Notes: generated by a model from the letters alone, not told the origin. 32,158 bases of DNA from Candidatus Altimarinota bacterium (GCA_943356435.1 CALREY010000016.1:1-32158), one strand, 5' to 3'; positions 21,102-31,958 are shown, counted from the first letter of the stretch. Numbers and translations: made by a program.

Positions 21102-24100
21102 ATGAAAAACTATCTAAAAATTCTACTTTTTTGAATTATGTTTTTTATCATATTTCATATTGATGTTACTTCTGCTTTTAGTCCAGATATGAGACCTAGC
21201 TGATTAAATTCATGCTCATATGAAATAAATTGAAATAAATTTGATTGAAGTATTTATAATTCATGATTAAAATGACCATTATATACTATTTGTAATACTG
21301 ATATAGATTTTTCAACTATTTCTGATTGAGTTTATGATTTTACATTCAAAGCATATGATAATACTTCACCTGCTAATGTTACCACTTCAACTAAGACATA
21401 CAAAATAGATACTAAACCTGTTAATTGTGTATTGAATACTATTACATTATATTGAATAGATAATCAATATTATGATAAAGGTAATTTATATTATAAAGGG
21501 GTATGATGATCTGGAAAATTTGAATTAAATATTTCTTGTACTGATCCAGGTAATAAAGATTATATATCTAATATTAATAATATCAATTTTCCTAACCTAA
21601 TTGGAGTAGATCCTAAATTAAATACAAATAATGTTACATCAACTAGTAAATTATTCGATATTAGTACAAAAACTAATTCATATATATGATTTACATTAAC
21701 ATATGATTGGGATACAACTAATACAGTTAATGATTCAACAAATATATTATGAGACTTAAAAGATTTCGTATATGATTATGCATGAAATTCAGGATCTTTG
21801 GTAGCTAATAATACTAAATTAATAATTAGAAATTTTGATGATGATTGAACTTGAATACCTATAAAAACAATCAATTGAATAACAAGTTTAAAATTAAATA
21901 AAGATTCATTATCACCATCACTTTTAACATCAATAGATTATAAATCTTGAAATGATTGAAATTGAGCTTATTTATCAAGCAGTATTTGAAATACATCTAG
22001 ATTTTTTTCTGCATTAGAAAATAGAAATATAAGAATTCCTACAATAAATGATGCAGGTTCATGATTAAGAAAAACTATTTTAAAATTCGAAAAATATGAT
22101 CAGATTAATAATTTTGATTCAATTACATATACATGATCTACTTTAAATTGAGATAATAAAGTAGCAACATTTAATCAAAAAATATTTAGTCATGATTTCA
22201 GAGATGTATCAAATAAATTAGACTATAATAATTCATGATATAGAGCATATTCTTGGATAATAGAATCATATGATAATCTAAATAAAAAGACAAATGATAA
22301 TATATGTGATATGGTTGGTAATTGTACTTATGTTTCTACACCAGATTTCAAAGTAGTAGCGAATGTACCTGATAAATCTAAATCAATTTATACAATAAAT
22401 AATAATGCAAATATAGAAAATAATTATTCTGGTAAAGTTGCAAATTATAAAGATAACTATAATATAAATATTACATATAATGATAAATATAATAATTATA
22501 TTTCTCCTGTAAGCTGAGTTAAAAGTATAGTATTTAATAATATTTATGATAATACATTAGGTAAAAATAAAATATCAAATGCAATTATTTCTAACAATGG
22601 TAATTGAGTATCATTTGTTTATAAAAATACTAATAACCTGTCACTAAGTACTAATGGTTCTTATAAAAATATTACATTAAACTCATTAGATACTAGAAAT
22701 GAATTTGATAATTGAGAATTAGATATAACTATAAAATCTTGAGTTCCTACATATGATGAATATAAAGATTTAGATTGAAATAATCTATATTGATCTGCTT
22801 CTGCTAAATTATTACTAAAAGATTTAATAATAAAAGTAGAAAATAAACTTACATATGATTGAGTATGAGAAAATTTATGATTAGATTTTGTAAATAATGA
22901 TATAGATTTCAGATTTTCTCCTGCTTTAACATTTTGAGTTGATAGTATCTATCCATTAGTAGAGTGACAAGAAAAGAAAATTACATTAGATTCAACAAAA
23001 AATATTAATTCAACAATTAATTCTTATGAATTGGAAACTTATATTTGAACAAAAAATTCATTTATGGATATAAATAATTTATATTTTAAAAAAGATACAA
23101 AATATAATTGAAATAATTGATATGTATATATAGATAAAAATAGATTAAATTTGTGAGATAATTGAATAATATGATTTATTCCTAAAACTAATAATTGAAT
23201 TACATCTACTGATAGATATATAGCTATGTATAGTGATTTAGAATATAATGTTTGAACATTTTGATCAACTATAACAGTAGATTTACCATGAGTACAAACA
23301 TGATTTAAAGATTTTTGAATACATAAAACTTCAGATTTTAATGATTCTTCAAAATATGATCAATCTAATTGAGTTACATTATCAGAAATACAAATAACAT
23401 GAATAACACAAACAAAAAATAAATGATTAGATAAAAATACTGCATGAAGTATAGTAACAGATACAGCAAAAACTAGTTTTAATGATATTTCAAAAATTTC
23501 TTTATATGATTTAAAAACAAATATTAAATCTAATTTGAATAAATACTTAAAATGAAGTGATTTAAGCAAGGCAAGTGTCTGAAATACTACTGATATTATT
23601 ACTATTAATAATATAAATAATTTTGATTCTAGTAAATGATTAATTTTAAAATGATGAAGTATATTTTATGTTAAAAATAGGGATGTAGTAATAAATTGTG
23701 GTTCAAATCCTTGTAAAATTTCTTGAAAAAAGACTATAATAGTAGATTGATGAAATTTGACAATAAAATCAGATATGTATTATGATAAAGCAGTTTCAAA
23801 TTCAATATTATGATTAGTAGTTATAGGAAAAAACAAAGATTGATATAATTGACAAGTAAAAATAGATGAAAATATTACAAATGGTGTATGAATAGTTTAT
23901 TCAGAATGACCAATTGTAAGTGTAAATAGTGCTTGAATAAAATATGATTGAACTAATGTTGAAACAAATTTAAAAAATCAATTGTATTGGAAATGAAGTT
24001 TTGCAACAAAAAATACAGTATGATGAGCTATAAAATTTGATTCTAAGACAAGTTGTCCATTTGGTACACCAGAATATGAAAAATCTTCTTGTACTACTGA

Positions 24101-24344
24101 GATTGCTCAATGATATGATTTGATTTATCTAAGGAGGTATGCTGTTATTAAATCTTGAAGCAAATTTATACCTATTAATTGACCTGTTAAAATTGCATGA
24201 CAAGTATCATTTAATGAAGATTGATCTAAGAGTTGATGAGATAGTAATTTAATAAATTCATCAAACATTAGTTCTCCTCTAATAATTGATTATGATTCAA
24301 AATTGCAATCAATTCCACCATATTTATTTGAAAAATCAAAATAA
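21102..24344 (+). CDS. Giant secreted surface protein of unknown function (1080 aa)
   Basis: A signal peptide (1-25, cleavage near VTSA) leads into a very long Asn/Ser/Asp/Thr/Gly/Tyr-rich protein predicted to be all-beta. An early Ig-like region (about 40-110) has the VYDFTFKAYDNTSPANVTTSTKTYKIDTKP style. The last 250 residues (from about SKGLILKGGSIFYV, through NQLYWKGSFATKNTVGGA) look like a repetitive beta-solenoid or adhesin-like module. A few Cys pairs occur. I see no C-terminal membrane helix, sorting motif or enzyme site. It lies 62 bases after hxsB on the same strand, so it may share transcription with the maturase, and precedes a prepilin peptidase gene. A role in attachment is plausible but unproven. 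Confidence 0.75.
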
Positions 24345-24367
24345 AAAAAGGGCAATGCTCTTTTTTT
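24343..24367 (+). terminator. Intrinsic terminator after the giant surface protein gene
   Basis: The stem AAAAAAAGGGC/GCTCTTTTTTT (one G-T pair) has a 3-nt AAT loop and a T-tract. It begins within the stop codon of the upstream gene and would separate it from the prepilin peptidase gene. Confidence 0.75.
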
Positions 24368-24421
24368 ATTGCATAGTTTATAAAAAATATATAATATAAA
24401 TATTAAAATTAACTTATTGAA

Positions 24422-25384
24422 ATGAATTTGATTTACTCAATTGTTTTTTTCTTATTGATAACTCCATTTTTTTGAGTTATTACAGATTATAAAATTGGAA
24501 AAATTAAAAATTATTATATTTTCCCATTTTTTTTTATATCATTTATTCTTACCTTTTTTATCTCTTGATTCTATAATAATTTCGAAAATATATTATGATT
24601 GATAATTATTTTTTTATTATGATATTTGTTTTATATTAATAATAAATGGTGAGCATGAGATTGAAAATATATAATATTAATATGATTAAATAGCTTAATA
24701 ATAGCATTTTTGTTATGAATAAGTATTAATATATTAAATGTATTATTTTTATATGTATTTTTATTTCTTTTCGTTTATATATTATTTTACATTATAATAA
24801 ATATCAGAAAAATAAAAAAAATTAGTTTAAAAAATGAGTGAAAAATTAACTTATTAAATGATTTTTTTATAATTAGTACATTATTTATAATATCATATAG
24901 TGTTTCTATTTATTTTAGTTCTAAATATGACTTTTTAATAATATTTCTATGATTTATTATATTAGTAAAATATCTATTATATATAAAAAATAATATTGTT
25001 AAATATTTAATAATATTATTTTGATTAATTTTTGCAATTTATACAAAAAGTTATTTTTCTATAGTTATTTTTCCATTTTTTTATTATACTTTTTACTATT
25101 TACAAATAATTATAGAAAATATATTTGATATAATAGATATAAAAATGTTAAAAATTTTAGAAATTACTCAATGAATGATTTTAACAAAAAAATCTATAGA
25201 TATTGTCAAAACTGATATACAATTGGAATATTCTGAATCACCTTTACAATGAAACGAGGTTTTTGATATAATTTCTAAGTATAAAGAAATTTGAAAAAAT
25301 CCTAATATATTTATATATAAAGATTTAAAAATAGGATATATTATTTATATTTGATATTTATTTGCAATTTTAACTAATATATAA
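24422..25384 (+). CDS. A24-type prepilin peptidase-like membrane protein (320 aa)
   Basis: A polytopic membrane protein with about eight hydrophobic helices. The two aspartates of A24 aspartic peptidases are visible: Asp22 in VITDYKIGKIKNYY and Asp80 in the GxGD motif KWGAGDGKY. The first helices match PilD/TadV/FlaK-type enzymes, which cut leader peptides of type IV pilins. The family core is about 150-200 aa. Here there are extra membrane segments (about 150-250) and a charged C-terminal region (about 255-300) before a last hydrophobic stretch. The N-terminal zinc/methylase domain of PilD is absent. It may process pilin-like proteins encoded elsewhere. Both glycines of GxGD are TGA. Confidence 0.78.
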
Positions 25385-25412
25385 AAAAAAATCCCGAATT
25401 CGGGATTTTTTT
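25385..25412. terminator. Perfect 28-bp palindromic bidirectional terminator
   Basis: A-tract, ATCCCGAATTCGGGAT core, T-tract; exact dyad centred between 25398 and 25399. It lies between the convergent ends of the prepilin peptidase gene (stop at 25382-25384) and the ybaB gene (stop at 25414-25416) and can serve both strands. It is one of the few GC-containing spots nearby. Confidence 0.9.
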
Positions 25413-25413
25413 A

Positions 25414-25737
25414 TTACATATTTGGTAAACCAAGATTTCACATTCACATTTGTTGCATAACTCATTGCATTTTTTCAGCAGCTACTTCTTGAGATTTTTT
25501 AACTCATTTATTAATAGATTCTTTAATTGCAGATTCTAATGCTGTTTTTTGAGTATCACTTAAACCAGGAATAAGTGATAAAGTTTCAAAATCAACTTTT
25601 TCAACTTTCATTTCTCAGTTAACAGTTATAACTAATCAATTAACTTCAGCTTCTATAAAAGTATTTTCTAATTCTTTTTTTACTTTCATTGCTTCTTGTT
25701 GTAATTTCATCATTTCTCAAGCTTTTGAAAAATCCAT
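25414..25737 (-). CDS. ybaB: YbaB/EbfC-family nucleoid-associated protein (107 aa)
   Basis: The sequence MDFSKAGEMMKLQQEAMKVK, then ELENTFIEAEVNGLVITVNGE, VEKVDFETLSLIP and late AAEKMQGVMQQ fits the YbaB family, small dimeric DNA-binding proteins often beside dnaX or recR. The length is typical (about 100-110 aa). The C-terminal tail MGMGNLGLPNM is rich in Met and Gly, as in many YbaB proteins. No dnaX or recR is visible in this window. It is transcribed away from the acidic protein gene and converges on the prepilin peptidase gene. Most of its glycines are TGA. Confidence 0.88.
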
Positions 25738-25864
25738 ATTTATTTTCTTATATATTAAAATTTGTGTTAGTATTATAATAAATTTTTTTTATATTTCAAA
25801 TTTTTGCAATTAAAAAATATATATGATATTATAATATAGTATATTAAATTATAATTAAAATAAA
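25738..25864. promoter_or_regulatory. Divergent intergenic region, ybaB / acidic protein
   Basis: A 127-base, almost pure A/T gap between divergent starts; it must hold both promoters. No individual box is reliable by eye. Confidence 0.35.
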
Positions 25865-26515
25865 ATGGCTCAATTAAACGATAATTCTGATTTATTAATT
25901 TTATCAGAAGACGATACTAATATGGATACATTAGTTTTGGATGATACAGTTGCTACAACAACTAACGAACCTGAACTTATTACATTTGATGATATGAACT
26001 TAGATTTAGAAACTGAAACTAAAATAGATGCAGTTTCTGAAGATAATTCTGCGAATTTAGATTTATCAAGTTTTTGAACTGATTCAACACCAACAATTAC
26101 TACTATAGAAGTAAAAACAGAAGCTTCAAATGATTTAAATTTTGATTTAACTGATACAAATACTGTATCTACAGTTGATAATGTTGCAGTTACAACACCT
26201 AATCTAGATTTCAATAGTTCAAATACAGTAAATACTACTGTTATTACAGAAAATGTTTGAACTATGGTAAGTATTTTAGATAAAGCAATTCATGAATTAG
26301 AAACTAGATCAGATGTAATAGTATCTGAAATAACAACAGAAGAAAATAATATATCTGATTTAAAATCTAAAATTGCAAAATTAGAATCAGAAGTAGTAGT
26401 TTCAGAAACTAAAGTATCTGAATTAACTGATGAAAAAACAATGATAGCAAAAAATATTAAATCATTAGATAAAATGAAACAAATAGAACATGCAGCTCAA
26501 AAAAAAGCAGCATAA
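25865..26515 (+). CDS. Acidic, Thr-rich protein with C-terminal coiled coil (216 aa)
   Basis: Residues 1-130 are rich in Asp, Glu, Thr, Asn and Leu with recurring LDLxxF/LNFDL-like phrases (MNLDLETE, ANLDLSSF, LNFDLTDT, NLDFNSS) and look disordered. Residues about 134-216 form a heptad-like coiled coil (AIHELETR, NNISDLKSKIAKLESEV, ETKVSELTDEKTMIAKN) ending in a basic KQIEHAAQKKAA tail. There is no signal peptide, cysteine or known enzyme motif. The repeated short acidic/aromatic motifs could be docking sites on a scaffold protein, but this is inference. Internal TGA codons at 26075 and 26258 split it under the standard code. Confidence 0.75.
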
Positions 26516-26525
26516 TTAAATATTT

Positions 26526-26566
26526 AAATAAAAAAAATAGAAGCTAAGCTTCTATTTTTTTTATTT
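26526..26566. terminator. Long shared bidirectional terminator
   Basis: Perfect 19-bp arms (26526-26544 and 26548-26566) with a 3-nt loop: A-tract, TAGAAGC stem, GCTTCTA, T-tract. It lies between the convergent acidic protein gene (plus) and HAD gene (minus). The TAG stop of the minus gene (26544-26546) falls at the loop, so the last seven codons of that gene are part of the stem. Confidence 0.88.
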
Positions 26567-27110
26567 TTGGTTCTGTTATATTATCTATCATTTCAACATA
26601 CATTATTTCTACATCAATTCATAGAAAATCTTCTAAAAAACTTTGATATTCCATATAAAATTTTGGTCTATCTTCATAAATTGTAATTTTACTAGGTAGA
26701 AATTTAAGATATTCTACTACATATTTAATAGTTTCAATTATTTTATCTTCAGGATCATAAACTATACGATAATTTAAATAATCTAATTTACATGCTTTTA
26801 TTTTTTCTAGTTGTATTTCTTCATATCAAGCAGTAAGTATTAAATCATGATTTTTTCTAAGTTTAGAAACTATAGTTTTTGGAAAATCTCTATTTACATA
26901 AAACATATCTATAAAATTTTTCACTCATATTACATCCATTATATATTGATTTCATTCATTTCATCTTCTTCATTTTCTAACATCACTCTCAACAGCTTCT
27001 TTAGTACAAAAAATAGTATCATCCAAATCACTAATAATTAAATCAATATCTTTTTTTTCTAGTTTTCTTATTTTTATTTCCAACTCTTTAAGCTCAGCAT
27101 CTGAAAACAT
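26544..27110 (-). CDS. HAD-like protein downstream of ileS (188 aa)
   Basis: The HAD motif I is D28-L-D30-D-T in LIISDLDDTIFCTKEAV. A motif II-like LILTAGYEE follows, and YDPEDKIIETIKYV and ITIYEDRPKFY stand where motifs III and IV are expected. It is short, with only a small cap region, and residues about 55-75 (VRKGRRGNEGN) are basic. HAD proteins are mostly phosphatases; the substrate cannot be told. It starts one base after the ileS stop, so it is in the ileS operon and possibly under its T-box. It ends within the shared terminator, with TAG. Confidence 0.75.
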
Positions 27111-27111
27111 A

Positions 27112-30100
27112 TTATTTTTTTATTTTAAGAATTAATTTTAATCATTCGATCTCTATTTCTTTTTCTAAATCAGCATTATCAATTTTATCAATAATACTAG
27201 ATAATGTTTCTGTTTCAATATTATTTTTAAATAATTTTATTACATCATCCAATCATGATATATTTACGAGTATCCTATCATCTACATTGTAATCAGCTTC
27301 TTTTCTAGCTTCTTGTATTTGTCTTACTATATCTCTTGCATATCATTCAAGTTTTAATTCTTCTGTTATATTATTATCCATTGCTATAACCATTCAGAAT
27401 CATGCTTCAATAAGTGATAGAGAATCTCATGATTCAAATACTAGTTCAAAATCTCATTCTTCAAGTATAAATTCTCAAACTTTAATATTTCAGTTATCTA
27501 AAACAATGAAATTTCCAGATTTTGCTTCTGACATTATGAATTTAACATCTCATCAGAATTTTGGTCATATAGCTCTACCATTTGGTTTACATATTTGTTT
27601 TGCTAGACTATTACCATCTACAACTATTACTTCTTTAATATTTAATTCTTCTTTTATGATTTCTTCATAATAAGTATCCAATTTTTCAGTAATTGTAATT
27701 GATTTAAGAGGTTGTCTAACTCTTATTTTTTGATTTGCTCTCCAAGCAAGTCATAGAGTGATTATTTTTTGTACATTATCTGTATCTGCATTTAATTTCT
27801 CATCAATCAAACTAGAATCATAAGTTGGAAAATTAGTTAAATGAACAGATTTATCTCAAGTTAATTCTTTGTAAATATGTTCAGAAATGAATGGCATAAA
27901 AGGAGCAATAATCTTTGTTAATTCAACAAGTGTATAATAAAGGGTTTCATAAGCTTCTAATTTATCCTGGTCATTTTCAGATTTCCAGAATCTTTTTCTA
28001 GATCTTCTGATATACCAATTAGTTAGATTATCCATGAATTTAACTATTGGTTTTGCTGCTTCATTTAATTTGTAAGAATCAAATCAATAAGTTACTTCTT
28101 TTGTTAATTCATTTAATTCTGATATTAACCATTTATCAAGATTATTATTTCTTGTTTTATTTCAATTTGGTTTGAAATTATCTATATTTGCATAAGTAGT
28201 AAAGAAATAATAAGTATTCCATAATGGTAAAATAACTTTTTTAACTACTTCTTCTACACCACTTTCTGCAAACCTGAAGTCTTGAGCTTCTACTACTGGT
28301 GAGTTCATTAAATAAAATCTCATAGCATCAGCACCATATTTATCAAAAATAAGATGAGGATCAGGATAATTTTTCTTTGATTTTGACATTTTATGTCAGT
28401 CTTCAGCTAATACAGTACCATTTACTATAACGTTAAGAAACGGAGTATTTTCAAATAAGGCAGTTCAAAGTATTAATAGTGTATAAAACCATCATCTAGT
28501 TTGATCAATACCTTCTGCGATGAAATCTGCAGGGAATTTGAAGTTATCTGAGTTTTCAAAAGGGAAGTGTTTACTTGCATAAGGCATAGCTCATGATTCA
28601 AACCAACAATCTAGTACTTCAGGTATTCTTTTTAATTTTGTACCTGTTACTGGATGATTTAGATATATTTCATCTACAAAGTGTTTATGAATATCTACTT
28701 CTTGGTTTGTATCTGTATAGTAATATTTACCGTTTTCTTCTTTTATTTGTCCATATGCTTTATTTAGTTCATACATTTCTTTTACAGAACCAATACATAC
28801 TTCTTCTTTTTTATCTTCAGATTGCCATACAGGAATTGCAGATCACCAATATCTATTTCTAGATATATTCCAATCACGAGCATTTTCAACCCATTTTCAG
28901 AATCTACCATTTTTAATAATATCTGGAGTCCAATTGATTTTTTGATTATTTTCTACCATTTTATCTCTTATTTTTTCAACAGCTACATACCAAGCTGATA
29001 TTCATCTGTAAATAAGAGGAGTATCACATCTCCAACAATGAGGATATGAATGATCTATTGTAGATATTTTTATTATATCTCATCTATCTTTTAGTATTTG
29101 AATTACTTCTTCATTGTAATCAAATACATATTTACCATTATCACTTAGTGTATTTGTAGTTCTTCAGTTATCATCTATATGTCATACAAAACCTAGTGAA
29201 TTTTCATTTCAGATAATGTAATCATCTTCTCAATATGCTGGTGCAATATGAACTATTCAAGTACCAGTATCAGTTGTAACATGATGTCATAATACAACTG
29301 TATATACATTTTTTCATAGTTTATAGTCTGATCATAAATCAGTGTTCATATCTACTAACTGAGTTTTGAAATCTGGAAAAATAGGTTCATATTTTGTTCA
29401 TTGTAGACAAGTTCAATTATATTGTCTAACTTGACTATAATCATCTTCATTTTTGTAATAATCTTTGATTCTATCACTAGCTAATATATAAGTTTCATTA
29501 GTTTTTTTATCTAATATTTCACTATACATAATATCAGCTCAAACAGCTAATCATAGATTTGACATAAGCGTCCAAGGAGTAGTAGTCCATGCTAATATAT
29601 ACTTATTTTCATTTCCTAGTACCTTAAATTTAACTGTTAATGTTTTACTTTGTTTATCTTTATATCATTGATTTACTTCGAAATTAGAAAGGGGAGTTGT
29701 ACATCTAGGACAGTATGGAACTACTCTATGACCTTCATATATTAATCATTTATCATATAGTGATTTATATACCCACCAAACAGATTCCATGAAGCTTGTA
29801 TCCATAGTTTTATAGGCATTATCAATATCTACCCATCTACCCATTCTAGATACTGTTTTTTTCCATTCATCTGTATAAGTTAGTACATTACTTCTACATT
29901 CTTCATTAAATTTATGAACTCATATATTTAATATATCATCTCTTCATGATATTTCTAGTTTTTTTTCTACTATATTTTCTATAGGTAATCAATGACAATC
30001 CCAACCAAATACTCTAGTAACTAATTTACCTTTCATAGTTTGGTATCTAGGTATTACATCTTTTAGAGTACCAGCTAATATATGTCCATAATGAGGAGTA

Positions 30101-30261
30101 CCAGTAGCAAATGGAGGACCATCATAGAAATTGAATTCTTCAGAATCTTTTCTAATATCTATTGATTCTTCAAAAATATTATTATCAGTCCAAAATTGCA
30201 ACATTTTCTCTTCCAATTTAGGAAAACTTTGTTTTGGATTTACTTTTTCGAAATTTTTCAT
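27112..30261 (-). CDS. ileS: Isoleucyl-tRNA synthetase (1049 aa)
   Basis: Charges tRNA-Ile in the cytoplasm. The class I signatures are H57-Y-G-H60 in [14 protein letters not shown] and K624-M-S-K-S628. [34 protein letters not shown] (editing domain), [30 protein letters not shown] and [14 protein letters not shown] are all IleRS hallmarks. The length fits the longer, type 2-like enzymes. Unlike its neighbours, the first 90 codons contain no TGA, and conserved glycines are written GGT or GGA; the first TGA is Gly91. It starts 54 bases after the 77-aa gene and is followed one base later by a HAD gene. A candidate T-box leader precedes the operon. Confidence 0.97.
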
Positions 30262-30315
30262 GTGTTTTTAATTATTTTTATTTATTTAAATAATATATTT
30301 TTTATCAAATTTATT

Positions 30316-30549
30316 TTACCCCTTAAATTCTTCTATTAATCTAAGTGCTTCTTCTTTATATTCATTTTCTCATAACTCTGAATATAGTGTAGCTTCATGT
30401 AGTATATCATCCATAGCTTCCATTTGATCTTCTGGTAAGTTATTTGTGTATAAATATTCTAGTATATAATTAACTCATTCTATATCATCAGCATTTATAG
30501 ATTCTTCCAATTTAGATAAATATATATTGTATAGTTCTGTATTATTCAT
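30316..30549 (-). CDS. Small acidic hypothetical protein, first gene of the ileS operon (77 aa)
   Basis: A short, acidic and helical protein (MNNTELYNIYLSKLEESINA, later ILHEATLYSELGENEYKEEA), with two in-frame TGA codons read as Gly. It has no signal peptide, cysteine or recognised domain. It begins only 11 bases after the U-tract of the T-box terminator and ends 54 bases before ileS, so it would be controlled together with ileS. It could be a protein partner of the synthetase or an unrelated passenger. The first ATG was chosen; no Shine-Dalgarno sequence is seen. Confidence 0.7.
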
Positions 30550-30560
30550 ATAGTTTTATG

Positions 30561-30634
30561 AAAAAATAAAAAAAGTATAAAATATAATTAAATTACTAAT
30601 AAAAAATTACTAATTTAATTATATTTTATACTTT
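30561..30634 (-). terminator. Terminator of the candidate T-box leader
   Basis: Read on the minus strand, 24-bp perfect arms (30634-30611 and 30595-30572) enclose a 15-nt loop and are followed at once by a run of seven U, an A and six U. It sits just upstream of the first ATG of the ileS operon, where an attenuator is expected. Its outer arm overlaps the 3' strand of the proposed antiterminator (30631-30637) by four bases. Confidence 0.8.
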
Positions 30635-30793
30635 CGGTCCTTCTTCGCAATAGCGAAGTAGGAAGTTACCACCTGAAAGCCATACTTGATTTTATTTTTA
30701 TTACGGAGGATTACGACTCCGGAAGGTTCTAATTATGTAAATTAATTACTTTTCTTCCTCCAGCTTGTGGTTGATAGCCACTCAAATGCTTTT
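30561..30793 (-). ncRNA. Candidate T-box riboswitch of the ileS operon
   Basis: On the minus strand a GC-richer island upstream of the ileS operon folds as expected for a T-box. Hairpin 30781-30767 (GUGG-CUAUCAA-CCAC) shows the Ile codon AUC in its loop. Middle helices pair GGAAG with CUUCC and CGGAG with CUCCG. At 30679-30631 an antiterminator-like stem has an outer helix (CUUUC.GG/CC.GAAAG), a 7-nt one-sided bulge UGGUAAC (family consensus UGGNACC, which pairs with the tRNA NCCA end), then UCCU/AGGA and CUUCGC/GCGAAG. A strong terminator follows. The short stem I with the codon in a terminal loop recalls the ultrashort ileS T-boxes of Actinobacteria. The bulge departs from consensus at one position. 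Confidence 0.6.
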
Positions 30794-30838
30794 AATAATA
30801 TAATTTTATATAAAATATATTAAAAGCAAATTTTTTTT
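30788..30838 (+). terminator. AT-only hairpin with T-tract between the T-box and the 161-aa gene
   Basis: The 10-bp arms GCTTTTAATA/TATTAAAAGC (30788-30797, 30818-30827) enclose a second small palindrome and are followed on the plus strand by eight T. It is terminator-shaped for plus-strand transcripts, though no plus gene is nearby. On the minus strand it separates the 161-aa gene from the T-box leader without a good U-tract. The leader's promoter probably lies within it. Confidence 0.45.
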
Positions 30839-31322
30839 ATAAAAGACTGTTAATATAATTGTTTGTTGCTTTTTTTGCGTCATCTAATTTAGAATTTCAA
30901 TCATTTATCTTAGATCTAAAATAGTCATCTAATATAATAATTTTTTTATATTTTTTAAAAGCTTTTATTGGTTCTAACTCTCATATTTGTACTCAATTTT
31001 TTGTTAATTCAAATTCTTTTTTTAGAAATATTAATAAACTATTTGATTTTTCTGAATTTATTATATCAACTATTTCATAAAAACATTCTATATATTCTTT
31101 TATTTCATCTATTTTACTATTTAGTAAATCAGGATTAATTGATGCAATTTGAAAATACATAATGAATATTGCATATAAATTATGATATAAATAATGATTT
31201 AAATAATCTTTTCAAATTACTACTTCTTTAATTGAATTATACTTATTTTCTAAAATTGTTTTTTCATTTAGAAATTCGTTTATTCAATATTCATTATCTA
31301 TTTTTGTATTTGTTTTTAACAT
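30837..31322 (-). CDS. Hypothetical helical protein (161 aa)
   Basis: Charged and helix-rich, with one hydrophobic aromatic stretch (about 47-62, YLYHNLYAIFIMYFQIA) that is more likely a buried helix than a membrane segment. It has one cysteine. The C-terminal part (FKKYKKIIILDDYFRSKIND) is basic then acidic. No family is recognised. It is last of a three-gene minus run, 8 bases after the HAD phosphatase-like gene. Confidence 0.68.
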
Positions 31323-31330
31323 AATAATTA

Positions 31331-31957
31331 TTAATTACTTAAAATCTTATCTATATATTTTATTGATTCTATTACATCATTTCATTCTTCTTCGAAATCT
31401 CAAATTCTTACAAATTTTATTCATGCTTCATTAGCAAACAACTTATCCATATCTCAATCTCAGAAATATATGCTTTTTTTGTAAAATTCATTATCTTCTG
31501 AGTAATTTTTAAATATATTCAAGTGTTGATTTCATTTTTTTATTTCATCGCTTCCATAAATTAATTCAAAATTATCTTTTATTCATTCAGAATCTAATAC
31601 TTCTTTTGCAAATTTCGTAGAATTTCAAGTTGTTAAGAATAATTTATATTTTTCTGATAATTCTTTAATTTTATCAGCTACTCATTTAAAAAATTCTACT
31701 TCATTTTCTTTACTTCGAATTCTTTTATATATTTTTTTTCATATTTTTTCAATTACTTCATCAGGTAAATTTTTATCATCAAATATTAATTTTAATTGAT
31801 CATATAAATTCATTCATTGAGTAGTAGAAAATATATATTCAGCTTTATCTAGATAGATTTCATCAATTTTTCGTATGTAATGCAATGCTTGTTTAGTATT
31901 CAATTTATTAGATTTTATAAGTGTTCAATCTAAGTCAAAAATTAAGTATTTATACAT
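31331..31957 (-). CDS. HAD superfamily phosphatase-like protein (208 aa)
   Basis: HAD motif I is D8-L-D10-G-T in YLIFDLDGTLIKSN, motif II is LFLTTGNSTKFAKEVL, a lysine lies in the IKKGNQHLNIF region, and motif IV is SIYFGDGDMDKLFANEAG. The helical cap between motifs I and II (about 20-90) is of the phosphoglycolate-phosphatase type. The full motif set suggests an active phosphatase for a small metabolite; the substrate is unknown. Glycines of DLDGT and FGDGD are TGA. It starts one base after the stop of the partial gene upstream and 8 bases before the 161-aa gene. Confidence 0.85.
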
Positions 31958-31958
31958 A

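Noticed and set aside
25870-26214. Minus-strand 114-codon ORF opposite the acidic protein gene
   Set aside because: It is low-complexity Ser/Val-rich antisense of an Asp/Thr-rich gene, and no start signal or homology is apparent.
28593-28862. Plus-strand 89-codon hydrophobic ORF inside ileS
   Set aside because: Antisense shadow of the conserved IleRS core.
30632-30838. Plus-strand small RNA (the island followed by the AT hairpin and T-tract), or RNase P, SRP, 6S or tmRNA
   Set aside because: No conserved core of those RNAs could be found, and the minus-strand reading explains the bulge, the terminator and the position upstream of ileS better. A plus-strand RNA is not fully excluded.
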